This document shows, in pieces, positions 45,207-54,491 of a DNA stretch of 64,000 nt (position 1 is its first letter; each line of letters opens with the position of its first letter). The stretch is taken from positions 4,945,001 through 5,009,000 of the forward strand of contig NZ_CP010836.1 of assembly GCF_000935025.1 (NCBI RefSeq), read 5' to 3'. The notes beneath the pieces were generated by a model that made no database searches, was not told the DNA's origin, and saw nothing but the letters and a program-made list of their open reading frames with translations. The position numbers and the translations under genes were made by a program. The DNA is from Sphingomonas hengshuiensis (GTDB taxonomy: Bacteria; Pseudomonadota; Alphaproteobacteria; Sphingomonadales; Sphingomonadaceae).

Positions 45207-48200
45207 CGCGGGTCACGGTGCGGGTGAGGACCCGCACCGGGCCGAGCAGCCCAGCGGGATCGAGCGTCGCGCCCTCGCCGCCGGGCAGCCAGGGCTGGCC
45301 CTTGCGCAGCATCGGGACGACATGGCTGACGCGCGCGTCCTCGGGCTTGCCATGGTCGCCGATCAGCCGGTTGCGCCAGGTGTTGGCGACATCGATCTCG
45401 ATCGTCACGCGTCCGCCCAGCCCGGCGGGCAGCACGAGTTGGAAGGGCGGGCGCCACGCATAGCCGATCTGGCGCCCGTCGATCCGCACCGTTGCCAGAT
45501 TGGCCACCGCGCCCAGATCGAGCACCAGCTCGCGGTCGGCGCGGGCGGGGGGCAGGTGGAGCGTGGTCGCATAGGTCGCGACGCCCGAATAGAAGCGCAG
45601 TTCGGGCGGCTCCAGCTCGGTCCAGGACCGCAGGCGATCGAGCCGCACCGTGCGGGGTTGCGGCAGCCGCTCGGCGAAGCGCAGCGTCCAGGGGCCGGGC
45701 ACGGCGATCGGGCTGCCGGTGTCGGCGATCCGATCGATCCCGCGCCCGGTGCGGCGGAAGCGCGCGGCGGGCGTGGCGAGATCGGCGACCGGGCGCCCTG
45801 GATAGGTCCCCGCGAACAGCAGGAACGCCGATCCGCCAGGATCGAGCGCGACGGGCACTTGCGTCGCGCCGCCCTCTTCGCGCCATGCGCCCGCCGCCTC
45901 AATCGTACCGCGATCGGCGTCCCAGAGCTCGGGCGCCGCGCCGGTGCTGCGGAATTGGCCTACGAAGCGCACCGCATGGTCGGAGGGGTTGAACAGGAAG
46001 AACATCGCCCAGCCGGGGCCGCGACGATGGGTCCATTCGATGCGATCGACGCCCTCCGCGACGAATGCGGGCGTGCCGAGCAATGCGGCGAGGTCGGCGG
46101 TTTCCGCGATCCGTCCGCTGCCCCACAGATCGGCGACGATCGCCGCCAGCCGCGCGGCGCCCGCGCTGCCGCTCTCGAGCCCGGGAAGCCGGGTGGGGCG
46201 CGGGCCGATCACGGTGGCGCCGTCGGCGACGAGCTGCGCAATCCGTTCGGCGAGCGGCAGCGTCATCCGGCCGCCGGGGGGCAGCACCAGCACGCGGTAC
46301 GATGCGCCGCCCGGAAGCGTGATGCGCCCGTCGCGCACCGTGGCGAGGCGGAGCAGCGCGTCGCGGTTGATCGAATCATAGGCGAAGCCCGCGGGCAGCG
46401 CGGGCACCAGCGCCCGCGGCATCAGCGCGCGCGTCGGAATGTCCTCGCCGATGAAATAGGCGATGTCGGCGACGGCGCTCCCGGCCTGGAGCAGCGCCTG
46501 GGCGCGGACGACATAATCGCGCCAGCCCTGGGCCGGTTTCCACCAGCTTTGCTGCGCAGCAAAATGCGAGCCGATGCCGTTGAGCGTCATTCCCGGCGCG
46601 CGATCGGGCCAGGGTTGCTGCGCCCAGACATGGAGGTGGAGGTGGTTGATCCCCTCGCAGAAAACATGGTCGCCGATCCGCTTGAACAGATAGGGATGCT
46701 CGCGCCAGGTCATCAGCCCCTGGGTGAAGGATTCGGCGCCGACGATCTTGTTGCCATAGATGCGCGCGCCGGAGACCGCGTCCTTAATGTCGTTCGGCTT
46801 GTCGTTGCGCGGGGTATCGACCCAGAATTCACCCATCGGCTCGTCGACATGGCGCGCATAATCGAGCCCGTCGGCGAGGAAGGTGGGGCTTTGCGGCTCG
46901 CCGCTGAACCGGCAGCCGCGGGCATGCGCCATCTCGGCGACGGGGGCGTAGAAATTGTCGCGCGCCAGCTCCGCGATCGTGCGGCGCAGATCGAACAGGA
47001 AGCCTTCGCTCGCCTCCATCGACTCGACCGGGACCCCGGCCATCGTCGCCAGCCAGGGCAGCAGGGCATAGCCGCGCATCCGCGCGAAATCGGCAGGGAA
47101 GGCAGGCGACCAATTCTGGGTATGCGCTTCCCAGCTGTCGACATGCACGGTCTTCAGCACGCGCCGGCCCACGGGGCCCAGCCGGTCGAGCGCGCGGCCG
47201 AACCAGCTTTCGAACTGGAGCCGGGCGGCCTCGGGATTGAAGCGATCGCATTCGAGCCCCTCGCCCAGCCCGGCGGCGGCGTTCTTCTTGCCGGTGGTGG
47301 TGCAGCCGAACCGCAGGATGCGCCAGCGCCCCGGCGGCGCGCGCCAGCGCAGGCGACCATCGGCATCCATGGCGTGCGTCAGGTCGACCAAGGCAGCGCG
47401 CGGGACGCAGGACGCGGGGGGCAGCACCGCATCGTCGATCCGGCGGCTGCGGCCCCAGGCGGCGCCCGACTTGATCGGGAGATGGTGGATCATGGGCATC
47501 GACGACAAATGTAGCCCGGTCAGCCGCAGCGCGGTTTCCTGGCCGAAATCCTGGTTCTCGTCATAGTCGAACGGCCCCTCGGGCCGGTGAACGAAGCGGA
47601 AGGCGCGGGCAGTGGTCTCCGGTACGGCGTGGGTCAGTGTGGTCAGGTCGGTCTGCCAGCCATGCCCCGGATAATCGAGCCGTCCGACCGGGCGCCATGT
47701 GCTGTCATCGTCGCTCGCCTCGATCCACAGGCTGTTCGCGGCGCGCAGCACGCCGGTTGCAAAGCCGGTCTTTGCCGCAGGGGTGCGGACCGTGACCGAG
47801 CGCAGCGTGAACGGGCGGGCGAAGCGATAGTCGATCGACCCGCCCTGTCCGGTGTCGATCAGCACCGCTTCATTGGCGGGATCGGCGAGTGCGGCGGGAT
47901 TGGCCAGCGGCAGGTCGCTGACGATCGTCGCCGCGCCGCCCGCGCTGCTCGCTTCCCATTCGGGGGCGATGGGCACTGCGACCACCGCGACGTCGCGATG
48001 ATAGCCAAGCCGGACCTCGCCGGTGGGAAGCGCCACGTCGATGCTGCGTCCGCCATCGACGCGGACCTCGCCCCAGACGAGATGCTGCATCGACAATTCG
48101 GGGGTGATCCACGGCCCGCTGGCGGTCGCCCAGCCGTCGCACATGTTCATCGCCAGCTCGACGCCGAGCCGATCCGCCTCGGTCGCGGCGTGTTCGACCA

Positions 48201-48558
48201 TGTCCCACCAGATTGGCGTGAGCGCGTCGGCGGGGGGCGACACCTGCGGAGTCTTGCCGCTCTTGCCGATGCTGAACATCGTCGCGCGCCCGATGCCGCC
48301 GTCGCGCATCGCGGTCAGGTCGGCGGTGATCCCCACCTTGGTCACCGCACCGCCCATCCAATACCAATAGGCCGCGAGCTTTGCCGCGTGCGGCGGGTTG
48401 CGCCAGCGCTCGGCAAGCTCGGGGACCGCGCTGTCGAGCGTGGGGGACGCGGCGCCGCCTGCGCGCACCTCGACCGGGAGCGCCGCGGACAGCGCCAGGG
48501 CGCCGCCGCCCGCCATCAACTCGCGTCGCCCGATACCGGAGTGCCTGATGCCGCTCAA
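45193..48558 (-). CDS. Exported GH106-like alpha-L-rhamnosidase
   Basis: A 1121-residue GH106-type enzyme, the family that includes a rhamnogalacturonan II rhamnosidase. It begins with a Tat signal (GRRELMAGGGALALSAALP). The family core AAYWYWMGGAVTKVGITADL, LAMNMCDGWATASGPW, TVHVDSWEAHTQNW and RFSGEPQSPTF with candidate Glu residues is intact. A C-terminal GH2-like sugar-binding domain follows. I place the start at a TTG (48556-48558) behind AAGGAG at 48568-48573, which leaves room for a promoter. The ATG at 48612 has no ribosome binding site and lies inside the AT-rich operator. Confidence 0.9.
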   Translation of the reverse strand: MSGIRHSGIGRRELMAGGGALALSAALPVEVRAGGAASPTLDSAVPELAERWRNPPHAAKLAAYWYWMGGAVTKVGITADLTAMRDGGIGRATMFSIGKSGKTPQVSPPADALTPIWWDMVEHAATEADRLGVELAMNMCDGWATASGPWITPELSMQHLVWGEVRVDGGRSIDVALPTGEVRLGYHRDVAVVAVPIAPEWEASSAGGAATIVSDLPLANPAALADPANEAVLIDTGQGGSIDYRFARPFTLRSVTVRTPAAKTGFATGVLRAANSLWIEASDDDSTWRPVGRLDYPGHGWQTDLTTLTHAVPETTARAFRFVHRPEGPFDYDENQDFGQETALRLTGLHLSSMPMIHHLPIKSGAAWGRSRRIDDAVLPPASCVPRAALVDLTHAMDADGRLRWRAPPGRWRILRFGCTTTGKKNAAAGLGEGLECDRFNPEAARLQFESWFGRALDRLGPVGRRVLKTVHVDSWEAHTQNWSPAFPADFARMRGYALLPWLATMAGVPVESMEASEGFLFDLRRTIAELARDNFYAPVAEMAHARGCRFSGEPQSPTFLADGLDYARHVDEPMGEFWVDTPRNDKPNDIKDAVSGARIYGNKIVGAESFTQGLMTWREHPYLFKRIGDHVFCEGINHLHLHVWAQQPWPDRAPGMTLNGIGSHFAAQQSWWKPAQGWRDYVVRAQALLQAGSAVADIAYFIGEDIPTRALMPRALVPALPAGFAYDSINRDALLRLATVRDGRITLPGGASYRVLVLPPGGRMTLPLAERIAQLVADGATVIGPRPTRLPGLESGSAGAARLAAIVADLWGSGRIAETADLAALLGTPAFVAEGVDRIEWTHRRGPGWAMFFLFNPSDHAVRFVGQFRSTGAAPELWDADRGTIEAAGAWREEGGATQVPVALDPGGSAFLLFAGTYPGRPVADLATPAARFRRTGRGIDRIADTGSPIAVPGPWTLRFAERLPQPRTVRLDRLRSWTELEPPELRFYSGVATYATTLHLPPARADRELVLDLGAVANLATVRIDGRQIGYAWRPPFQLVLPAGLGGRVTIEIDVANTWRNRLIGDHGKPEDARVSHVVPMLRKGQPWLPGGEGATLDPAGLLGPVRVLTRTVTRVSGR

Positions 48559-48640
48559 ATCCGCTCGCTCCTTGCTTCCGGCTTGCCATGAGCGAGGCCG
48601 GTCTTTACCCATATCATATTACTAATCACGGAGAGGTGCG
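48559..48640. promoter_or_regulatory. Divergent promoter between GH106 and GH42 genes
   Basis: This gap carries an AT-rich patch CATATCATATTACTAATC (48610-48627) whose reverse strand reads AGTAATATGATA, akin to motifs before the TonB receptor (34630-34650) and the GntR gene (53855-53875). AAGGAG for the leftward TTG start and GGAGAGG for the rightward GTG start are also here. Confidence 0.45.
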
Positions 48641-50743
48641 GTGGTCCAGCGAAGCTTTGGTCTCTTTGCGACGATCGCGCTGGCGGCCCTGGCGCTCGCC
48701 CCGCCTGCAGCGGCGCAGCGCGAGGCGGCGGAGGCTGCGCTGGCCGCGCCCAAGGTCCCGCTCGCGATCGGCGTGGCCTGGTATCCCGAGCAATGGCCCG
48801 AGGCGCGCTGGGCGACCGACCTGGCGTTGATGCAGAAGGCGGGGTTCAACACTGTGCGGCTCGCCGAGTTCGCATGGAGCCGGATGGAGCCCAGCGAAGG
48901 CGCGTTCGACTTCGTATGGCTCGACCGCGCAATCGCCGCTGCGCACGCCGCGGGGATGCAGGTGGTGCTGGGCACCCCCACCGCCGCGCCGCCGGCCTGG
49001 ATGAGCCAGCTTTACCCCGACATCCTGCGCGTCGACGAGAACGGCACGCGCGCCGAACATGGCGGCCGGCGCCATTTCTCGTTCGCGAGCGCGCGCTATC
49101 GCGGCTTCGCCACGCGGATCGCGCGCGAGATGGCACGCCGCTATGGCCGCGACGCGCGCGTGATCGGCTGGCAGATCGACAATGAAGTCGGCCCACCTTC
49201 GTTCGACGCGGAGGCACAGGTGCTGTGGCACGCATTCCTCAAGCAACGCTACGGCACGATCGACACGCTCAACCGCCGCTGGACCACGCAGTATTGGAGC
49301 CAGCATTACGACAATTTCGAACAGGTGCCGCTGCGCGCCGGGGGGCAGCATAATCCGGGGCTGCTGCTCGATTTCAAGCATTTCACGACGGCGACCTGGA
49401 CCGATTATGTCCAGGCGCAGGCGCGCGCGATCCGCGCCGTGGCGGACCCACGGCAATGGGTGACGACGAACACGATGTTCTGGAACGCCGGGTTCGATCA
49501 TTATGCGATGCACCGCGACCTCGATCTCGCCTCCTGGGACAATTACATCCCCGATGGCCGCCCCGACTGGCTGGCCAACGGCGCCAACCACGATTTGGTG
49601 CGCGGGTATAAGCAGCGTAATTTCTGGCTGATGGAGACGCAGCCGGGGCGCGTCGACTGGGTCCCGGTCAACCGCGCGCTGGACCGCGGCCAGACGCGCG
49701 AAATGGCGTGGCAGGCGATCGGGCACGGCGCCGATGCCGTGCTCTACTGGCAATGGCGCTCGGCGCTGAACGGGCAGGAGCAATATCACGGCGCGATGCT
49801 GGGCCCCGACGGCACGCCCTTCCCGATCTATGACGAGATCGCGCAGGTTGCCCGCGATGCTGCCGCCGCGGCGCCGGCGCTCGCCGGGACCGCGCCCGTG
49901 GGTAGAATCGCGATGCTCTTCTCCTATGACAGCCGCTGGGCGATCGATTTGCAGCGGCACCATCGCGATTTCGATCCGGTGAAGCAGTTCACGGCCTGGT
50001 ATCGCCCGCTGCGCAGCATCGCGCAGGGCGTGGCGGTCCTCCCGGTCGATGCCGATCTCGCGCGCTATCCGCTGGTCGTCGCGCCGAGCCTGCATGTCGT
50101 AACGCAGGCGCAGGCCGATCGGCTTGCCGCCTATGTCCGCGGTGGCGGGCATCTCGTGCTCGGGCCGCGTTCGGGAATGAAGGATGACGCCAATGCGTTG
50201 TGGCCGCAGCGCCAGCCGGGGCCGCTCGCCGAGTTGCTCGGCGCGCGGGTCGAGCAATATTATGCGCTCGATGCCGCGGCGCCGCTGACCGGGTCGCTGG
50301 GCGCGGGAGAGACTGCGATCTGGGCCGAGACGCTCGTGCCGGAGGCGAAGGATGTCGAGATTCTCGAACGCTATGGCCCCTCGAACGGCTGGCTCGACGG
50401 CAAGCCCGCGGCGGTGACGCGGCGGGTGGGCAAGGGGCGGATCACCTATGTCGGCGTCTGGCCGGACGAGGCGATGCTGCGCGGCTTCGCACAGCGGCTG
50501 CTCGACGCGGCGGGTGTCGCGCCGGTGGTTCCCGACGCCCCCCCCGCGCTGGAGGTGATGGAGCGCGCGGGGAATGGCCGGCGCGCGCTGGTGCTGATCA
50601 ACCACGGCGCGACCCCGCTTCGGCCCGCGTTGCCCGCGGGGGCAGTGCCGGTGACGGGCGACCTGCGCGACGGCGTGCTGCCCGCGCATGGCGTCGCGGT
50701 GGTCGCGCTGACGCCGGCGCAGGCCGGTATTTCGAACCGGTAG
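48641..50743 (+). CDS. Exported GH42 beta-galactosidase 2
   Basis: A 700-residue paralogue of the enzyme at 41502. A Sec signal ends near PAAAQ. The catalytic barrel opens GVAWYPEQWPEARWATDL. Acid/base Glu182 is in GWQIDNEV and the nucleophile Glu in FWLMETQPG. RGGGHLVLGPRSGMKDD and the C-terminal domain match the first copy closely. GTG start behind GGAGAGG. It is co-transcribed with the SGNH esterase. The two enzymes may differ in linkage (galactose against arabinopyranose). Confidence 0.93.
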   Translation: MVQRSFGLFATIALAALALAPPAAAQREAAEAALAAPKVPLAIGVAWYPEQWPEARWATDLALMQKAGFNTVRLAEFAWSRMEPSEGAFDFVWLDRAIAAAHAAGMQVVLGTPTAAPPAWMSQLYPDILRVDENGTRAEHGGRRHFSFASARYRGFATRIAREMARRYGRDARVIGWQIDNEVGPPSFDAEAQVLWHAFLKQRYGTIDTLNRRWTTQYWSQHYDNFEQVPLRAGGQHNPGLLLDFKHFTTATWTDYVQAQARAIRAVADPRQWVTTNTMFWNAGFDHYAMHRDLDLASWDNYIPDGRPDWLANGANHDLVRGYKQRNFWLMETQPGRVDWVPVNRALDRGQTREMAWQAIGHGADAVLYWQWRSALNGQEQYHGAMLGPDGTPFPIYDEIAQVARDAAAAAPALAGTAPVGRIAMLFSYDSRWAIDLQRHHRDFDPVKQFTAWYRPLRSIAQGVAVLPVDADLARYPLVVAPSLHVVTQAQADRLAAYVRGGGHLVLGPRSGMKDDANALWPQRQPGPLAELLGARVEQYYALDAAAPLTGSLGAGETAIWAETLVPEAKDVEILERYGPSNGWLDGKPAAVTRRVGKGRITYVGVWPDEAMLRGFAQRLLDAAGVAPVVPDAPPALEVMERAGNGRRALVLINHGATPLRPALPAGAVPVTGDLRDGVLPAHGVAVVALTPAQAGISNR

Positions 50744-50784
50744 CGCCTGAATTCCTCATTGCTGTCCGTTGGGAGGCGAATGTC

Positions 50785-51978
50785 ATGTCCGCACGCCGAA
50801 TTGCCGCCCTGCTCCTGCTCGGCCTGCCGGCCTCGCTGGCGATTGCGGGAGCGGCGGCGCCCGATCGCTGGCAGGCGGCATGGGTTGCGCCGCCGATCGG
50901 ATGGGAGCCCAAGTCGAAGGGCGCCTATCCCGACCCGATCCGCGACCAGACCGTGCGCCAGACGATCCGGGTGGCGGCGCCGGGGACGCGCATCCGCATC
51001 CGGCTGACCAACGAACTGGGTTCGGAGCCGCTGCGGATCGGCGCGGCCAGCGTCGCAGTGGAGGGTGGCGGCGCGCCGCTAATGCTGCGGTTTTCTGGCG
51101 CGGCGTCGGTCACCCTTCCGGCGGGGGCGCCGGTCTATAGCGATCCGGTGGCGCTGCCGGTGACGCCGGGCACCAGGCTGGTACTCGCGCTCCATTATCC
51201 CGACTCGGTTACGCCCGCCGCGCATGCGCAGAAGGTGCGGCTGAGCGAGGGCGACACCACGGCGCGCGATCCGGGGCAGGGGCTGGAAGTGCGCAGCGCC
51301 GGGCTCGCCTCGGCGATCGAGGTTGCCGGGGGGCCCGCACGGCGCGTGCTGGTCGCGTTCGGCGATTCGATCACCGAGGGGGCGGGCGCTTCGGATGCGG
51401 CGCGGACAAGCTGGCCCGCACAGGCGGGGGCGCTGCTCGCCGCGCGGCGCGATGCGCGCTGCTGGACGGTGGTCAATGCCGGGATCAGCGGCAATCGGCT
51501 GTTGTACAATGGGCGCGGCCCCAATGCGCTGGCGCGGTTCGACCGCGACGTGCTGGCGGTGCCCGGCGTCACGCATGTCGTGCTGCTCGAGGGGATCAAC
51601 GATATCGGGACGAGCAAGACCATCCCCGCCCAGGCCGTGACCGCCGAGCAGGTGATCGCCGCCTATCGCCAGCTGATCGAGCGTGCCCATGCGCGCGGAA
51701 TCAAGGTGCTCGGCGGTACGCTGCTGCCCTTTGTCGGCGCGGCCTATCAGGATGCGGCGGGCGAGGCGAAGCGCGTCGCGGTCAATCGCTGGATCCGCAG
51801 CGCGGGCGCGTTCGACGGGGTGATCGATTTCGAGGCGGTGACGCGCGACCCGGCGCAGCGCGACCGGATGATCGCGGGGTTCGAGATCGGCGACCATCTC
51901 CACCCGAACGACGCGGGCTATACCGCGATGGCCGGGGCGGCGGCGCCGGTGATCGCGCGGATCGGCTGCCCCGGCTGA
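50785..51978 (+). CDS. Exported SGNH/GDSL hydrolase
   Basis: A 397-residue esterase with a Sec signal (cleavage near IAGAAA). An N-terminal beta-sandwich of about 160 residues precedes the SGNH domain. The four blocks are visible: Ser195 in AFGDSITEG, Gly in NAGISGNRLL, Asn in LLEGINDIG, and Asp370/His373 in GDHLHPND. This two-domain form is common among carbohydrate acetyl esterases, so removal of acetyl groups from pectin is likely though not proven. GGGAGG precedes the ATG. It ends just before the convergent GH43-like gene. Confidence 0.92.
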   Translation: MSARRIAALLLLGLPASLAIAGAAAPDRWQAAWVAPPIGWEPKSKGAYPDPIRDQTVRQTIRVAAPGTRIRIRLTNELGSEPLRIGAASVAVEGGGAPLMLRFSGAASVTLPAGAPVYSDPVALPVTPGTRLVLALHYPDSVTPAAHAQKVRLSEGDTTARDPGQGLEVRSAGLASAIEVAGGPARRVLVAFGDSITEGAGASDAARTSWPAQAGALLAARRDARCWTVVNAGISGNRLLYNGRGPNALARFDRDVLAVPGVTHVVLLEGINDIGTSKTIPAQAVTAEQVIAAYRQLIERAHARGIKVLGGTLLPFVGAAYQDAAGEAKRVAVNRWIRSAGAFDGVIDFEAVTRDPAQRDRMIAGFEIGDHLHPNDAGYTAMAGAAAPVIARIGCPG

Positions 51979-51979
51979 T

Positions 51980-53038
51980 CTACCAGGCGCGCGAGCGGGC
52001 GACCGCCAGCCCGCGCACGTCGTTGGGCCATTTCCCGCTGACCGCGCAGTAGAAATGGTAGAGATCGCCTTGGTGGAAAAGCACAGAGGGCTTGTGCGCA
52101 TAGGTGTCGTCGACCGATCCGGGCGCGCCGGCATCGACCAGAATCTCGGGTGCCTTGGCGAATTCGGTCGGCGAGGTGCCGAGCGCCAGCAAGTCGCGGG
52201 CGCGCTTGTCGGTCGACAGCCCGAAATAGAACATTCCCCAGCGACCGCGATGCTCGACGACGACGGGGTCGCTGGCGAAGCGATCGTCCCAGCTGCCGGC
52301 GGGGCCGTTGCGCAGCAGCGGGCTGGCGGGGTGGCGAGTCCAGCGGCGCAGGTCGGTCGAGGTCGCGAGCCCGGTCTGCTCCTGCCACGGCGTGCCGCTG
52401 GTCTTGGCGTTGTAATAGAGATGATAGGTGTCGCCGACGCGGATCAGATAGGGCTTGTACAGCCCGCCGCGCTCCCATTCGGCGCCGTCCTGCGGCAACA
52501 GGATCGGGTCGCCGCGCTCCCAATGGAGCAGGTCGTCGCTCCAGGCGAGCCCGATCACTGCCGGTCCCTCTTCATAGCCCGCGCTGGGATAGGCATGCCA
52601 CGCGCCGAGATAGCGCCCGCCGACCTTGATCAGCCGCGCCGGACTCTGGAGCGCATTCTCGCGCAGGATCGATGCCATAGCGATATTGTACCGCGTCACC
52701 GGCGAGGCCGGATCGCGCTGCAGGATCAGGCGCCGGTTGGTCCAGGTCGTCAGGTCGCGCGATTCGGCGATCCCGGTCTGGTAGCCGATGCCGTCGAACC
52801 CGACATAAGTGAGGTAGAAGCGCCCGTTCGCCGAGAATACGAAGGGGCAGTCGACCGACTTCTCGTCAAAGCTGCCTGCGACGCCCGAGGCAGCGAGCAC
52901 CAGCTTTCCGAATTTATGGGGGGTGCGAAAGGGCGCGACCGGATCATCGGCGGTGGCCAGTGCCATCGGGCCGCTGCTCGCAAGCAGCCCGGTAGCCGCT
53001 GCTGCGCCGAGCACCGTGCGGCGATCGATCCCGCTCAT
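51980..53038 (-). CDS. Exported GH43-like five-bladed propeller glycosidase
   Basis: A 352-residue protein with a Tat signal (DRRTVLGAAAATG, cleavage near ALAT). The propeller has repeated blades with CPFVFSANGRFYLTYVG, GIAESRDLTTWTNR, GLYKPYLIRVGDTYHLYYNAK and SDPVVVEHRGRWGMFYFG. The acidic residues at the blade starts fit GH43/GH117/GH137-like arabinofuranosidases, but the exact family cannot be fixed by eye. Coupled by ATGA to the GntR gene. An arabinose-releasing role suits the locus. Confidence 0.78.
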   Translation of the reverse strand: MSGIDRRTVLGAAAATGLLASSGPMALATADDPVAPFRTPHKFGKLVLAASGVAGSFDEKSVDCPFVFSANGRFYLTYVGFDGIGYQTGIAESRDLTTWTNRRLILQRDPASPVTRYNIAMASILRENALQSPARLIKVGGRYLGAWHAYPSAGYEEGPAVIGLAWSDDLLHWERGDPILLPQDGAEWERGGLYKPYLIRVGDTYHLYYNAKTSGTPWQEQTGLATSTDLRRWTRHPASPLLRNGPAGSWDDRFASDPVVVEHRGRWGMFYFGLSTDKRARDLLALGTSPTEFAKAPEILVDAGAPGSVDDTYAHKPSVLFHQGDLYHFYCAVSGKWPNDVRGLAVARSRAW

Positions 53039-53790
53039 GCCACGGCCTCTGCGCGCGCCGCCGAGCCTTCGGTACGCGGCGCGGCGCTGTCGATCACGCC
53101 CCACATCGCGGTGGACGCGCCCGCGGCATCCCCCGCGACGATCGCGTCGAGAATCGCGGCGTGCTTCGCCACCGTCCGAGCGTGCAACTCGGCATGCTCG
53201 CGCGGCGCGATCGGTGCGAACGAGGCGGCGAGCGCGGTCTCGATCACCGACGCGATCGACCGCATCAGCGCATTGCCCGACGCCGCGCCCACCGCGAGGT
53301 GGAAATCGAGGTCGGCCCGCGCGAACTGGATCGCATCCTGGTCGACGATCCGCATCCGATCCAGCGCGGCGCGGATCGCCGCGATCGCGGCCTCGTCGCG
53401 CCGTTCGGCGGCGAGCGCCGCGGCGCGCGGCTCGATCAGCCGCCGAATCTCGGCCATGTCGCAGCGAAAGGCGTCGTCGAGCCCGATCGCGACTTTCCAG
53501 CTCAGCACTTCGGCGTCGAAGAAATTCCAATGGACCGTTGGCGTCACGCGGGTGCCCACCCGCGCCTTCGCCGCGAGCAAGCCCTTCGCCGCCAGCGTCT
53601 TGAGCACTTCGCGCAGCACGGTGCGCGAAATCTGGAACCGGGCGAGCAGGTCCGCCTCGTTCGGCAGGTTGGCGCCCGCGGGGTGCTTCCCCGCCAGTAT
53701 CTCGATGCCCAGCGCGCGTGCGACCTGATCGTGGCTCGACAGGGCGCGTTCCGACAGCGATCGGAAACTCATCATGCTGGGATCGATCAT
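53035..53790 (-). CDS. FadR-subfamily GntR regulator (FCD domain)
   Basis: A 251-residue regulator with an N-terminal winged helix (HDQVARALGIEILAGKHPAGANLPNEADLLARFQISRT region, residues ~19-75) and an all-helical FCD effector domain with RRLIEPRAAALAA, ARADLDFHLAVGAASGN and a His-rich end (HARTVAKHAAI) that often binds a metal. Such regulators respond to sugar acids such as uronates. A GGAGGGAG ribosome binding site precedes the ATG. The AT-rich motif 65-85 bases upstream suggests autoregulation and a regulon with the AT-rich sites at 34630 and 48615. Confidence 0.92.
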   Translation of the reverse strand: MIDPSMMSFRSLSERALSSHDQVARALGIEILAGKHPAGANLPNEADLLARFQISRTVLREVLKTLAAKGLLAAKARVGTRVTPTVHWNFFDAEVLSWKVAIGLDDAFRCDMAEIRRLIEPRAAALAAERRDEAAIAAIRAALDRMRIVDQDAIQFARADLDFHLAVGAASGNALMRSIASVIETALAASFAPIAPREHAELHARTVAKHAAILDAIVAGDAAGASTAMWGVIDSAAPRTEGSAARAEAVA

Positions 53791-53856
53791 CGGCGTGCGG
53801 CTCCCTCCAGGCGCTCGATCGATCGGTGCCCCAAAAGCCCGCCCGCCTGCAAGGAA

Positions 53857-53872
53857 TATAGTATTATTAATT
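53857..53872 (-). promoter_or_regulatory. AT-rich candidate operator before GntR gene
   Basis: On the minus strand it reads TTAATAATACTATATT, sharing the TAATA core with AGTAATACTACA before the receptor gene (34632-34643). The AATA-CTA-TATT arms are palindromic. It could equally be the -10 element. Confidence 0.4.
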
Positions 53873-53891
53873 TGCGCGCGCGGCGCTCAAC

Positions 53892-54491
53892 TCAGGGAAA
53901 GACGCCCAGCGCCTCGGCAGCGCGCATCCGCCGCTCGACCAGCCGTGCGGTCAGTCGCGCGAGCGCGCCCTGTGCCTGGTGCCAGGCACCGGCGCCGGGT
54001 GCCTCCAGCGCATCCCAGCCGGCGTCGAGAAAGCCGCTGCCCCAGCCCTCGGCCAGCGCGGCCAGCCGCGGATGGTCCGCTTCGGGGATCTGCGCACGCC
54101 CGACAATCGCCGAGGGGAAGGGCAGTGCCGTGCGCGGCGAGGCGAATTTGTCGGTGACTCCCGGCACCTCGCGCGGCAGCGGCGCGAACAGCAGTGCGCC
54201 TGCGACGCGCGCGACATAGGAGGCGGGCGACAGCCGCGCCCACCACACCGCGGCGAGGCAGCTTTCGCCATTCGCCACGAGCAGCACCGGCTTTTCCGCG
54301 CGCCGCACTGCCTCGTCGAGCTTTGCGGCCCACAAATTGCGCTGCGCCGGGGTGTCCGCAGCATAATCGATATGCGCATCGCCGAGCCGGGGCCAGTTGA
54401 GCAGCGATTTCCACACGGGCGACTGTGCGTTGCGATCGGAGGTCACCACGATCGAAAACGGATCGCCGGTCGGCAGTGCCAGGGAAGCCAT
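53892..54491 (-). CDS. Degenerate RBBP9/YdeN-like alpha/beta hydrolase
   Basis: A 199-residue protein resembling the RBBP9/YdeN serine hydrolase family: SDRNAQSPVWKSLL near the start, LLVANGESCLAAVWW at the nucleophile elbow (Ser in GESC), and ARLSPASYVARVAGALLFAPL. The usual late Asp and the Gly-His-Ile-Asn motif are not evident, as the end reads DAGWDALEAPGAGAW, so activity is doubtful. The ATG at 54491 has TTGGAG 8-12 bases before it and gives a family-like length; the frame stays open up to 54851. Function unknown. Confidence 0.68.
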   Translation of the reverse strand: MASLALPTGDPFSIVVTSDRNAQSPVWKSLLNWPRLGDAHIDYAADTPAQRNLWAAKLDEAVRRAEKPVLLVANGESCLAAVWWARLSPASYVARVAGALLFAPLPREVPGVTDKFASPRTALPFPSAIVGRAQIPEADHPRLAALAEGWGSGFLDAGWDALEAPGAGAWHQAQGALARLTARLVERRMRAAEALGVFP

